From Phycisphaeraceae bacterium (GTDB lineage: Bacteria > Planctomycetota > Phycisphaerae > Phycisphaerales > Phycisphaeraceae): a stretch of 64,000 nucleotides of DNA. How positions within the stretch are numbered: position 1 is the stretch's first letter; every line of letters begins with the position of its first letter. Of this stretch, positions 15,695-24,711 are shown piece by piece. The stretch covers positions 62,001 to 126,000 of the forward strand of contig JADZCR010000003.1 in NCBI GenBank assembly GCA_020851465.1, written 5' to 3'. Made by a program: the position numbers and the translations under genes. Under the pieces are notes generated by a model. The model made no database searches. It saw only the letters and a list, made by a program, of their open reading frames with translations, and was not told the origin of the DNA.

Positions 15695-17062
15695 CTACTC
15701 CTTAGGTGATGGCTGCTTCTGCTCAAGCAACCGCTCAACGAAGTGAATGTCCACATCACTCTTGATGAAGTTGCCGTTGTTCATCAGTTGAGCGTGCAGA
15801 GGAATTGTCGTCTTGATTGGATCGACCCGGAATTCCGCCAGTGCCCGTTTGAGCGTTGCAATCGCCTCACTGCGTGTCTTTTTGTACACAATCAGCTTGG
15901 CGATCATCGAATCATAATTCGGCGGCACACGGTAGCCGCTGTAACAGTGGGTATCCATGCGCACGCCCAACCCGCCGGGAGGATCAAATTGCGCAATCAG
16001 ACCCGGCGAAGGAGCAAAGTTGCGAGCTGGATCCTCCGCATTGATCCGCACCTCGATTGCGTGACCATTGCGGGTGATGTCCTTTTGAGAAAAACCCAGC
16101 TTTTCTCCTGCCGCCACGCGAATCTGAGTCTTGACGATATCAATACCGGTGATCAACTCGGTGACCGGATGCTCCACCTGAACACGGGTGTTGACCTCCA
16201 TGAGATAAAACTGCCGTGAGTGGGCGTCCATCAGGAACTCAACCGTTCCCGCGGAGTAATACTTCGCAGCTTTACATAGCCGCACAGCAGCATTGCACAC
16301 GGCTTCGCGTTCTTTTTCCTTCAGAATCGGGCAAGGAGCTTCCTCAATGAGTTTCTGGTGGCGGCGCTGCATCGTGCAGTCACGCTCAAAGAGATGAACC
16401 AGATTTCCGTGCTGATCGCCGAGGACCTGCACTTCGACATGGCGGGCTTTTTCGATGAACTTTTCGATGTACACCGTCGCGTCACCAAACGCGCCCTGAG
16501 CCTCTGCCATCGCGCTTTTCAGGCCGGATCTCAGCGCGATGTCATTGTGCGCGACGCGCATGCCGCGACCACCGCCACCCGCAGATGCCTTGACGATCAC
16601 GGGGTAGCCGATATCTCGTGCGATCTTGATCGCATCCTCTTCGTTTTCGATCTTGCCCTTGCTTCCCGGTGCAACAGGTACCTTATTTTTAATGGCGATC
16701 TGTTTACAGGAGACTTTGCCACCAAGCATCGCCATGGATTCGACGCTGGGGCCGATGAACTCGATCTTGCAGGATCGGCAGACATCCGCGAAGTGTGAAT
16801 TTTCCGCAAGGAAGCCATAGCCGGGATGGATGGCGTCAACATTGGCGACCTCCGCAGCACTGATGATCCGCGGAATGTTGAGATAGCTTTCACTCGATGG
16901 CGGATTACCGATGCAGATCGCGTGATCGGCGATTGCGACGTGCTTGGAGTCTTTGTCGGCTGTGGAATAGACCGCTACGGTCTCAATACCCAGTTCACGA
17001 GCCGCACGGATGATCCGCACGGCGATTTCTCCACGGTTGGCAATGAGGATTCGAGAAAACAT
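15695..17062 (-). CDS. accC: Acetyl-CoA carboxylase, biotin carboxylase subunit
   Basis: ATP-dependent carboxylation of biotin on BCCP, the first half-reaction of malonyl-CoA synthesis. Start taken at 17062 (MFSRILIANRGEIA), since the longer frame begins with TTG. The 455-residue product has the N-terminal domain, the ATP-grasp glycine loop KASAGGGGRGMRVAHN, the catalytic FERDCTMQRRHQKLIEEAPCP region and EVNTRVQVEHPVTE. All expected motifs are present and the length is normal. It is the last gene of a leftward M24 peptidase-accB-accC cluster, 96 bases after accB. The carboxyltransferase subunits are not in the window. Confidence 0.96.
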   Translation of the reverse strand: MFSRILIANRGEIAVRIIRAARELGIETVAVYSTADKDSKHVAIADHAICIGNPPSSESYLNIPRIISAAEVANVDAIHPGYGFLAENSHFADVCRSCKIEFIGPSVESMAMLGGKVSCKQIAIKNKVPVAPGSKGKIENEEDAIKIARDIGYPVIVKASAGGGGRGMRVAHNDIALRSGLKSAMAEAQGAFGDATVYIEKFIEKARHVEVQVLGDQHGNLVHLFERDCTMQRRHQKLIEEAPCPILKEKEREAVCNAAVRLCKAAKYYSAGTVEFLMDAHSRQFYLMEVNTRVQVEHPVTELITGIDIVKTQIRVAAGEKLGFSQKDITRNGHAIEVRINAEDPARNFAPSPGLIAQFDPPGGLGVRMDTHCYSGYRVPPNYDSMIAKLIVYKKTRSEAIATLKRALAEFRVDPIKTTIPLHAQLMNNGNFIKSDVDIHFVERLLEQKQPSPKE

Positions 17063-17158
17063 GGGAAGACAGGCCAAGGGAAGTGCGCTCGGGGTTAAGC
17101 GAGTGGCAATAATTGCCGCGGCTTACCCGTTGGTTCAGACCCTTGGTCCACAGCCCTT

Positions 17159-17629
17159 TCAGTTAGGTTTTACCAGGAATAGCGTTTGGCCAAACTCGAC
17201 AGCTTCACCGTTTGATACCATCACTTTGACGATGGTGCCGCTGATCTCAGCTTTAATCTCGTTGAATACCTTCATCGCTTCAATAATGCACACGACTTTG
17301 TCGGGAGTAATACGGTCACCAGCCGAGGCGAATGGCTTCGCATCCGGTGCGGATGCAGCATAGAACGTACCTACCATCGGACTGGGAATCGGTGTCAGGC
17401 CAGCGTCACTGGCGTCACTCGTTCCTGAACCTCCGGAAGCGGCAACGGACGTTGACGCCGGCGGCGCGACAACTGCCGGAGCAGGAACATTCACGTACTG
17501 AATCGGTCCCGAACCACTGCCTCGCTTTAGTGTGACCCGCTCTCCTTTGGGATCCTGGAGGTCGAGTTCCGTCAGGTCGTTTGCAGCCATGAGCTTGATA
17601 AGCTCTTTGAGCGTTTTCAGGTCGGTCAT
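17159..17629 (-). CDS. accB: Acetyl-CoA carboxylase, biotin carboxyl carrier protein
   Basis: Carries the biotin that AccC carboxylates. Of 156 residues, the N-terminal third is a short helical domain, a Pro/Ala/Ser-rich linker spans about residues 40-75, and the C-terminal biotinyl domain has the attachment motif EAMK ([12 protein letters not shown]) near residue 117. The architecture is the usual one. GAGGAA precedes the ATG with a spacing of about six. It lies between the M24 peptidase gene and accC, the order seen in Bacillus except that efp is missing here. Confidence 0.96.
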   Translation of the reverse strand: MTDLKTLKELIKLMAANDLTELDLQDPKGERVTLKRGSGSGPIQYVNVPAPAVVAPPASTSVAASGGSGTSDASDAGLTPIPSPMVGTFYAASAPDAKPFASAGDRITPDKVVCIIEAMKVFNEIKAEISGTIVKVMVSNGEAVEFGQTLFLVKPN

Positions 17630-17738
17630 GCGAGTTCCTCGAAGAAGCCAGCAGGCGAATATCAGTGCCGGGCGGAAAAACGTGTCTCAGACTCTTTAGC
17701 ACGTAGCTTCCGACTTCCGGCCACTGCCTACCGAACGA

Positions 17739-18869
17739 TTAAATGATTGCTGATTCAAGGTCTTTCGGCAAATTGCTGAGTACTTCGTGACCCGTTGCGG
17801 TCACCAGTACATCGTCTTCAATGCGCACCCCGCCGACTCCCGGAAGATAAATACCAGGCTCAACCGTAACGATGTGCCCCGGCTCCAAAACACCCTCGGA
17901 GCGTGACGATAAGGTCGGTTGTTCGTGAATATCCAGACCGATACCGTGTCCAAGCGAGTGGCCAAAGCGGCTGCCATACCCAGCACTAGTGATGAGATCA
18001 CGGGCGATGGCGTCGATTTCCTTAAACGTCCTGCCCGGCCTGATCGCGTCGATGGCAGCCATCTGGGCGTCTAGCGTGATCTTGTAGATCTCCCTGATCT
18101 TGGCAGGCATTTTGCCGATCGCCACGACACGGGTCAGATCAGAGCAATAACCACCCGACCGCGCTCCCCAGTCCACGAGCACAATGCCTCCCTTTTTAAT
18201 TTTCGACTGGCCGGGGATGGCATGAGGCAGACTTGCATTGGCGTCGGCGGCAATGATCGTCGGAAAGCTCGGCCCATCCGCTCCAGCAACCCGCATAGTC
18301 ATTTCAAGATGGGCAGCAACGTAGGATTCCGTCACCGGCTTCGATCCCGTGAGCAGTTTGAGTGTCGCCTTAAACGCATCCTGCTGAATGACCAGAGCCT
18401 CACGGATCGCCTTGATTTCCTTTTTATCTTTGATGGCACGCTGCTTCAGCAGGCCGTCATCCATCGGGTCGAGTTTTTTTCTACCGAGTTTTTTTCCGAG
18501 CTGGTGGAATTGGGCAAGCGTCAAGTAATCGTTCTGTACCGCAAGATGCTTGAACCCCAGATCAGCGCAGAGTTTTGCCGTTGCATCACTGATAGGCCCT
18601 GCTCGCATCGTTACGCTGACATGCGGGGCTTCACGTTGAATCTGCTCCTCAAAGCGGAAATCACTGATGACTCGTACGCCTGCCCCCTTCGCAGGTACAA
18701 CAGCCCAGCTATCGTCACCCACGAAGCCCGTGAGGTAGCGAATGTCCTTTGGGTTTGTGATCAGCAAAGCGTCAGCATGATGTTTCCTGATGCGACTTTG
18801 GAGCGCAGCCACGCGCGATACGAGGTGCGCTGGCGCAGATCGAGAAGATTTTTGGCGTCTTGACTTCAT
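17739..18869 (-). CDS. M24B metallopeptidase (Xaa-Pro aminopeptidase-like)
   Basis: A 376-residue cytoplasmic two-domain enzyme that removes N-terminal residues before proline or cleaves Xaa-Pro dipeptides. The N-terminal creatinase-like domain contains ADALLITNPKDIRYLTGFVGDD. The catalytic pita-bread domain supplies the metal ligands in VDWGARSGGYCSDLTRV, GHSLGHGIGLDIHEQP and VTVEPGIYLPGVGGVRIEDD. Aminopeptidase versus prolidase cannot be settled. It is the first gene of a cluster with accB and accC. TATAAA lies seven bases before the ATG without a Shine-Dalgarno, so the transcript may be leaderless. Confidence 0.92.
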   Translation of the reverse strand: MKSRRQKSSRSAPAHLVSRVAALQSRIRKHHADALLITNPKDIRYLTGFVGDDSWAVVPAKGAGVRVISDFRFEEQIQREAPHVSVTMRAGPISDATAKLCADLGFKHLAVQNDYLTLAQFHQLGKKLGRKKLDPMDDGLLKQRAIKDKKEIKAIREALVIQQDAFKATLKLLTGSKPVTESYVAAHLEMTMRVAGADGPSFPTIIAADANASLPHAIPGQSKIKKGGIVLVDWGARSGGYCSDLTRVVAIGKMPAKIREIYKITLDAQMAAIDAIRPGRTFKEIDAIARDLITSAGYGSRFGHSLGHGIGLDIHEQPTLSSRSEGVLEPGHIVTVEPGIYLPGVGGVRIEDDVLVTATGHEVLSNLPKDLESAII

Positions 18870-18876
18870 CTACGTA

Positions 18877-18882
18877 TTTATA
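18877..18882 (-). promoter_or_regulatory. -10-like hexamer next to the M24 peptidase start
   Basis: TATAAA on the minus strand, seven bases before the ATG at 18869. No Shine-Dalgarno lies between. The -35 region is not recognisable. Confidence 0.4.
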
Positions 18883-18905
18883 ACCGAGGTGGTCAACATA
18901 CGACG

Positions 18906-19706
18906 TCACAGCAGCCGTAGATGAAATCCGCCGTCCACATTGATGACTTCGCCGGTGGAATAGGGCAAATAATTTTGCGCAATGGCGACAACCGCACGGG
19001 CGACGTCGTCCGGCTGGCCCCAGCGGCGGATTGGCAGCAGTCCGGGAGAGTCTTCGAGGATGAGCTTGTCGTATTTCGCCTTCACCGGGCCTGTCATGTC
19101 GGTGGCGATAACGCCGGGGCGGATTTCGTAAACATTGATGCCAAATTCGGCGAGCCGTGCGGCGAAAAGCTGCGTCATCATCGCAAGGCCGGCCTTCGAG
19201 ATGCAGTAGTCGCCGCGATTCACGCTGGCGGTGTACGCGCTGATCGAGGTGATGTTGACGATCTTCGGCTTCGGCGTTTCCGCACTCACAGCCTTCTTGA
19301 CCTGCGCCACCATCCGATTTGCAACCAACACAGTGAGAAGGTACGGCCCGCGCAGATTGGTGTGGATCAGTTCATCGAAACTTTTCGTATCGTGCATCTC
19401 AAGCAGATCAGCACGTACCTTCGGGGCGATCCCGGCGTTATTAACGAGCAAGTCGATGTCACCAAACTTCTCGACGGTCGTTTCGACCAGCCGACGATGA
19501 TCATCAGGTTTGGCGATATCGGCCTGAATGACAATCGCTTCTCCGCCGCTTTTTTTCACTAACTCCGCGCATTCTCGCGCTGCATCGGCGTTAGAGTTGT
19601 AGTTGATCGCTACGCGATACCCAGCCGTACCAAGCCCCACTGCAATCGCGCGACCGATTCCGCGTGATGCACCGGTGACAATGGCGGTGGGCTTGCGTGT
19701 TGGCAT
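18906..19706 (-). CDS. Short-chain dehydrogenase/reductase (FabG/KduD-like)
   Basis: A 266-residue cytoplasmic NAD(P)-dependent SDR. It has the cofactor loop [25 protein letters not shown], and the catalytic Ser region ITSISAYT with YCISK (Tyr-x-x-x-Lys). The C-terminus [13 protein letters not shown] is typical. By sequence alone it would be called 3-oxoacyl-ACP reductase. Its gene begins three bases after the stop of a GH88 hydrolase gene, so in context a KduD-like role (oxidising or reducing a deoxy-sugar from unsaturated uronates) is as likely. A short insertion near [15 protein letters not shown] is unusual. Confidence 0.9.
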   Translation of the reverse strand: MPTRKPTAIVTGASRGIGRAIAVGLGTAGYRVAINYNSNADAARECAELVKKSGGEAIVIQADIAKPDDHRRLVETTVEKFGDIDLLVNNAGIAPKVRADLLEMHDTKSFDELIHTNLRGPYLLTVLVANRMVAQVKKAVSAETPKPKIVNITSISAYTASVNRGDYCISKAGLAMMTQLFAARLAEFGINVYEIRPGVIATDMTGPVKAKYDKLILEDSPGLLPIRRWGQPDDVARAVVAIAQNYLPYSTGEVINVDGGFHLRLL

Positions 19707-19709
19707 GAG

Positions 19710-21125
19710 TTAATTCCGGTCAAAAAATGTAGGGTATGTATCACCACCCGCCATCCGCTTAATCAAAATTGCCAACTCCAGCAGGTGATAATCACCCCAC
19801 ATGCTCGCTTCGCTGCACGGCACCTTTCGGCCGCGAGGAATATGATCCCAGCCGTTCGGACGATGGTACACCGAATGCAGGAGCAGCCCCTGATGCTTCG
19901 TGCTGGTGGAAAGGTACGGCTCGCTCATCAGCGTTTGGGCAACCGTGAGACCCGCTTGCAGATAACGCTTACCGCGTGTTCCGCCGAGGTAGTTGCCGAG
20001 TCGGATCAGGCCTTGAGCCGCGATTGCGGAGGCCGAAGAATCAACGGGTTCGTAGTCATTGAACGGGTCAGCCGGCTTGCCCAGCCAGTCGCCTAACTTT
20101 GCCAGACCGGGGGCACCGTCGTCCCAGTAGGCAATGCCGTCAGAAGCTGAGCATCCGTTGAGATAGTGGTCACAGGTTTCAACCGCGCAGCGTTCAAATA
20201 CTTTCATAACTGCCGACTTTGTGAGACCAACCGCAGCGTGGAACTTCGCAGTCGGGATCGTTTTGAAAAACTCGAGTTCTTCAGCGTAGCCGAGCATCGC
20301 CCACGCCAGACCGCGCGTCCATGTTGAGAAAGGCGAATAACCCTGCTGGGTACCACGGCAACGGAATGCCCCGTCGTTACGGTTAAACACTGCCTCGTGA
20401 GATGTGCGACCTGCCACGTCATAAGTGTGATCCGTATCGCCATGGAACACGATGTACTGACTCGTGGTCAAGCCGTGCAGCACGGCGCGTTTGAGCAGAT
20501 TGGCTGCACGATCGTTTTCATGCATGAGCATATGACCAAGCTGCCACGCCCGACCGAGGATACGTATCGTGCGCATCGTGTCCACGAACAGTGAGTGAGG
20601 ACCGTTGAACGAGTAGATGTACCCCAGTGAGTTGGAGTACGCGGAGTGTTTGCTTTCGGGTTTTGGAGGTGTGCCAGCCCACCTTGCTGCCTGTACAGCT
20701 CCGCTGGCCCGAATCGCATTGGCGTAAACCAGCTCTTCCCATTCGTTGTTTTTTTCAGGACTGCGCTTTTCCTTCAGCAATCGCAGAAGGTTGCCATATG
20801 TTGAGAGGTTGTTGAAGCCATGATCATGCACCCCCGTGTGCGTCACGTGCTTCAGCATGTGATCGATCGTGCGCTGTCGCCCCAGATTGAAAAACTTTCT
20901 GTCGTCCGTGGCATCAAAAATCAGAATTGCGCAACCGTACTGAAACCCCTGCGTCCATTCTGTCCAGCCGCGACTGGTGTATTTGCCTTCAATCGTAAAT
21001 ACCGGGGTTCCTCTGGATGTATCCCAACTCCGATTGAGCGAGATTACTTTCGCAGCAGCGAGGTTGAACAACCTGTTAATGGCGTGGCGCAGGTCAGAAG
21101 CTCGGAGCGTGAAGTCTATTTGCAT
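19710..21125 (-). CDS. Glycoside hydrolase family 88 (unsaturated glucuronyl/galacturonyl hydrolase)
   Basis: Cleaves the unsaturated uronic acid left at oligosaccharide ends by polysaccharide lyases. The start is placed at the ATG at 21125; the frame continues to a TTG at 21149. About 471 residues form an alpha6/alpha6 barrel. Likely catalytic aspartates are in THTGVHDHGFNN and in SLFVDTMRT, matching the two essential Asp of characterised family members. STWTRGLAWAMLGYAEE and DSSASAIAAQGLIRLG are also family-like. No signal peptide, so it probably acts on imported oligosaccharides in the cytoplasm. It is translationally close to the SDR gene, three bases downstream. Confidence 0.9.
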   Translation of the reverse strand: MQIDFTLRASDLRHAINRLFNLAAAKVISLNRSWDTSRGTPVFTIEGKYTSRGWTEWTQGFQYGCAILIFDATDDRKFFNLGRQRTIDHMLKHVTHTGVHDHGFNNLSTYGNLLRLLKEKRSPEKNNEWEELVYANAIRASGAVQAARWAGTPPKPESKHSAYSNSLGYIYSFNGPHSLFVDTMRTIRILGRAWQLGHMLMHENDRAANLLKRAVLHGLTTSQYIVFHGDTDHTYDVAGRTSHEAVFNRNDGAFRCRGTQQGYSPFSTWTRGLAWAMLGYAEELEFFKTIPTAKFHAAVGLTKSAVMKVFERCAVETCDHYLNGCSASDGIAYWDDGAPGLAKLGDWLGKPADPFNDYEPVDSSASAIAAQGLIRLGNYLGGTRGKRYLQAGLTVAQTLMSEPYLSTSTKHQGLLLHSVYHRPNGWDHIPRGRKVPCSEASMWGDYHLLELAILIKRMAGGDTYPTFFDRN

Positions 21126-21193
21126 GATCTGAGTAAACCCGATTCCCAAAACATCGCGGGAATCAATCGGTTGATGCTGGCAATGATACCTAC

Positions 21194-21598
21194 CTACTTT
21201 TTGTAAACGCTCTTTGGATCAAATACGCGGCTCTCAACAACCTTCAATGTGTCGCCGCCTTCGCTGACACGATAGAAACAGGTGTGGTAGCCGACGTGAC
21301 AAGCCGGCCCATGCGACTTGCAGAGGAGCAGGATCACATCCTGATCGCAATCGACACGAGCTTCGACAACCTCCTGGATGTGGCCGGACTCCTCGCCTTT
21401 TACCCACATCTTGTTCCGGCTGCGGGAATAGAAGGTGGCCTTACGAGTTGCCAGAGTCTGTCGCAGGGCAGCGTCATTCATCCAGCCCATCATGAGTATC
21501 TGCCTGGTATGCAGATCCTGCACAATGGCCGGGACAAGCCCTTGTTCGTTAAACTTGATATCGAGCTTCAACCCTGTTTCACGGGCAGCATCAGACAT
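21194..21598 (-). CDS. hisI: Phosphoribosyl-AMP cyclohydrolase
   Basis: Third step of histidine synthesis: opens the purine ring of PR-AMP; cytoplasmic. The 134 residues are only the cyclohydrolase domain; the HisE domain fused in enterobacteria is absent. Metal and substrate residues are in the family segments MMGWMNDAALRQTLAT, YSRSRNKMWVKGEESGH, RVDCDQDVILL and CHVGYHTCFYR. AAAGGA lies upstream of the ATG at a longish spacing. It is isolated from other his genes and lies 68 bases upstream of the GH88 start in the same direction. Confidence 0.95.
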   Translation of the reverse strand: MSDAARETGLKLDIKFNEQGLVPAIVQDLHTRQILMMGWMNDAALRQTLATRKATFYSRSRNKMWVKGEESGHIQEVVEARVDCDQDVILLLCKSHGPACHVGYHTCFYRVSEGGDTLKVVESRVFDPKSVYKK

Positions 21599-21844
21599 AG
21601 AAAACCCGTCCTTTCTGAAGGGTCAAAAGTATAGCGGCTCCCGGCTTCTCTCAAGGCTTTGATTGGGGTATTTATCACGTAGATTCGTCGTTTCCTACAT
21701 AGAAGAGGTCCGATAGTCCGATTAAAATTGATAGGTTAGCGCTACCCCGTCAATCCCCGATAAAGATCACGGGTGGGGGTTCTCAATCCACTTTTCAGTT
21801 ATCGGTGTCGCGGGAATGATTCCCGGCGTCTCCCGGAGATAACC

Positions 21845-22711
21845 GTGCAATCCATCAGAAGTTCCGTCTGCTGGGTCATTATCGTCACTTGTATTTTGAC
21901 ACTCGCTGGTCAATCACTGGCAGAGGTCAGTGCTGTCACCGCAGTCACCACCGCTCGCTACGATCGCAAGCTGGCGTTCAAGGAGAGCGGCACCGTATTT
22001 TCCTTACCTGTAAAACGAGGCTCTGTCGTTAAAAAAGGCGACATCCTTATTCAACTGGAGGATCGCGAAGGAGAATCGCTCGTCGCACTCTACAAGCTCC
22101 GCGCTGAAAGCGATGTAGAAGTCCAATCCGCCGCCGCTAAATACGAGTTGTCACAGGTCGAAGAAAAGCGTGTGAAGGATTTACTTCAGAAGGGTTCTGC
22201 AACTTCTTACGAAGCGGAGAAAGCTCGTGTCAGCGCATTGGTTGCCAAGCTCGAATGGGACCTGGCCCGTCAGCAGCATACGGAAACCAGACTCCAGCTT
22301 GAACAGGCTGAAGCTCGACATGAGCGATTCACCATGCGTGCGCCGATTGATGGTCGTGTGGAGGCAATCCTCGTAGCCGAAGGCGAAGCCGTCGAAACCG
22401 GAAAACCCGTCCTTCGGCTGGTCGCCACTGATCCGCTTTGGATCGACGCCCCCGTCCCCATCGAAGATACCGTCAAGAACAAGATGAAGACCGGCGACCC
22501 CGCATGGATCCAGACGAAATTGGCGGGTGGTAATCAGTACCTCAAGGGCGAAATCATTTTTATCGCTGATGTCGCCGAAGCCGCCAGCGGCACGCGAACG
22601 GTGCAGATTGAAGTGCCCAACAAGCAGGGGCTCCCTGCCGGGGAACCGGTTGTTGTCACGTTCAGCCAGCCCGATCAATCCACTGCGGATAACAGCGGAG
22701 GAGCTCGCTGA
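21845..22711 (+). CDS. Secreted HlyD/RND-type periplasmic adaptor protein
   Basis: The GTG at 21845 is chosen because CGGAG lies six bases upstream and it yields a clean signal peptide (hydrophobic core WVIIVTCILTLAG, cleavage near SLA). The roughly 288-residue product has a split biotinyl-lipoyl domain (SGTVFSLPVKRGSVVKKGDIL and RAPIDGRVEAILVAEGE), a coiled-coil hairpin between them and a beta-barrel end. Family role: periplasmic bridge between an inner-membrane pump and an outer-membrane channel. It is shorter than AcrA. Its stop overlaps the next start (TGATG), so the three-gene set is co-translated. Confidence 0.88.
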   Translation: MQSIRSSVCWVIIVTCILTLAGQSLAEVSAVTAVTTARYDRKLAFKESGTVFSLPVKRGSVVKKGDILIQLEDREGESLVALYKLRAESDVEVQSAAAKYELSQVEEKRVKDLLQKGSATSYEAEKARVSALVAKLEWDLARQQHTETRLQLEQAEARHERFTMRAPIDGRVEAILVAEGEAVETGKPVLRLVATDPLWIDAPVPIEDTVKNKMKTGDPAWIQTKLAGGNQYLKGEIIFIADVAEAASGTRTVQIEVPNKQGLPAGEPVVVTFSQPDQSTADNSGGAR

Positions 22712-24627
22712 TGTCGCAGCAGACCACAACAACCAACCGCGGCCCGCGCGGCTGGGACCGCCTGGTGACACAGCTCAATGCGGTGTCAGACATCGGCGAA
22801 TTCCACCGCGGAATGCTTGATCTTCAGTGCAAGATCGTTGCTGCGGAATATGGCGCGCTGTGGATGCTCGACCAGGGCGGTGAACCAAGAGCGGTTGAAG
22901 CATGGCCGGACCAGTTCGCCAAAGCTCCACCGGACAGCCCGCTCATGGGTGTGCTCCGGCAGGCTGCAAAACAGGGTTTTGAAAAAAACGTCAGCCATGT
23001 GTTGAAACTTGAAGCCGAGGGTGTTGACGGCGGCACGGAAGTCGGAGCGCATGTTTTTGTCACCGTGCTGCGAGTTAAGAATAAGGTCGTCGGACTTACA
23101 ACCGTCGCAGCCGAGTTGAGAGATGCCGGCGTGCTGCAATCGACCGCACCGCTGCGTGAGTTGGCAGCTGGTCTATATGAGGGATTCGCCGCACGACAGG
23201 AAGCAATCCAGAAAGAGATCGACACCCAGCGGATTCGTCAGGCACTGGCACTGCTTGCGGTGAGCCAGGAGGCCGAAGGCTTCGATGGTTCAGCTTTGAA
23301 TCTAGTCAACGAATTAGCCCGTCAGCTCAAATGCTCACGGGTGAGTCTCGGCTGGATCAAAGGTCGGGATATCCGCCTCATCGCCATGAGCGATACCGAA
23401 CACCTTAAACGCCACAGCCAGGATGTCTCAGCCATTGAGCTGGCGATGGCGGAGTGTCTCGACCAGCAACAGCCGATCGTTTTCCCGATCCCCGATACCG
23501 CGGAGCCGCTGCTCCAACAGGCTGTTGTTCACGCTCATAAACAGGTCACCAATGCCCAGCCCGGTCGGCACGTTCTCTCCTTACCGCTCCGTCGTCGTGA
23601 CGAGTGGATCGGCGTGCTGACGCTCGAACGGTCGGATGTATTTTTCGATCCCAGCCTCGTGCAGTTTCTCCAACTCATTGCCGATGTAATCGCTCCGCAT
23701 CTTGACGATCGCCGTGAAAGCGACCGCTGGCTGGTTGGACATGTCTGGCGGTCCGTCGAGAAGACCGCTGGCTACCTCGTCGGCCCCAAGCATGTCGCGT
23801 GGAAACTCGGCGCGTTAGCTGCGATCGCCGTCATCGCTGTGATCGTGTTCGCCAAGTGGGATTACAAGGTCACTGCCCCGTTTGTATTTGAAGCTCCCAC
23901 ACGGCGAACCGTACCAGCACCTTTTGAAGGTCGTGTCGAGGCGGTGTTTGTTCGCGATGGGGATCATGTGACCAAGGGGCAGGAGTTGGCACGACTCGAC
24001 ACGAATGAACTGAAGCTCCGCTATCTCGAAGCGCAAAAGGAAGCAACGCTCGCCGCCTTGGAACGAAGTCAAAAAAAGAGCGAGTACAAGGAAGCGGAAG
24101 CTTTACAGGCGGAATCAAAAGAACAGGCCGCCCGCGCTCGCATGGAACTGCTCGATTACCAGATTCAAAATGCAACGGTGATCGCACCTGTGGACGGCGC
24201 GGTGATCAAGAGCGGTTGGCACGACAAAGTCGGCGGCCGTATCAAACAGGGCGAGGAGCTTTTTGATATCGCGCCCAAGGATGAGTTGATCGCGCTGATC
24301 CATGTACCCGACACGGATATTACCCAGATCATGTCCAATGCCGGCCAGACTGGGCGGCTAACGACCCAAAGTAAGCCGGGCACCGTCTTTGAGTTCGTTA
24401 CCCAGCGTGTGGTCCCCGCTGCTGGCCCCATTGATGGTGTCAACTCCTTCGAGGTCCGCGCCAAACTCAACCCTCTGAATGATGAGGAAAGGAATGATCT
24501 CCATCTGCTGCGACCGGGTATGAAGGGGCTTGCCAAAATTGATGCCGGCCGCCGACCGCTTTACTGGGTTCTCTTCCACCGCATCAGTGATACGGTTCGT
24601 CTGTGGACCTGGGGATGGATCAATTAA
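22711..24627 (+). CDS. GAF-GAF-transmembrane-HlyD fusion protein
   Basis: 638 residues in an unusual order: two cytoplasmic GAF-like domains (about 25-165 and 180-335), one membrane helix (364-381), then a periplasmic HlyD adaptor half with lipoyl pieces RTVPAPFEGRVEAVFVRDGD and NATVIAPVDGAVIKSG separated by a coiled coil. GAF domains usually bind small ligands or tetrapyrroles and are sensor or dimerisation modules. This fusion may couple cytoplasmic sensing to a periplasmic transport arm; that is inference. Its start overlaps the previous stop by one base, and the next gene begins 84 bases later. Confidence 0.87.
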   Translation: MSQQTTTTNRGPRGWDRLVTQLNAVSDIGEFHRGMLDLQCKIVAAEYGALWMLDQGGEPRAVEAWPDQFAKAPPDSPLMGVLRQAAKQGFEKNVSHVLKLEAEGVDGGTEVGAHVFVTVLRVKNKVVGLTTVAAELRDAGVLQSTAPLRELAAGLYEGFAARQEAIQKEIDTQRIRQALALLAVSQEAEGFDGSALNLVNELARQLKCSRVSLGWIKGRDIRLIAMSDTEHLKRHSQDVSAIELAMAECLDQQQPIVFPIPDTAEPLLQQAVVHAHKQVTNAQPGRHVLSLPLRRRDEWIGVLTLERSDVFFDPSLVQFLQLIADVIAPHLDDRRESDRWLVGHVWRSVEKTAGYLVGPKHVAWKLGALAAIAVIAVIVFAKWDYKVTAPFVFEAPTRRTVPAPFEGRVEAVFVRDGDHVTKGQELARLDTNELKLRYLEAQKEATLAALERSQKKSEYKEAEALQAESKEQAARARMELLDYQIQNATVIAPVDGAVIKSGWHDKVGGRIKQGEELFDIAPKDELIALIHVPDTDITQIMSNAGQTGRLTTQSKPGTVFEFVTQRVVPAAGPIDGVNSFEVRAKLNPLNDEERNDLHLLRPGMKGLAKIDAGRRPLYWVLFHRISDTVRLWTWGWIN

Positions 24628-24711
24628 TCATCCATTGGAAATGAAGTCGCCATTTTGCGTGAAGTGAATTTCATTGCGGTGATTTGAATACAGTAAGACA
24701 AATAACGAGTT

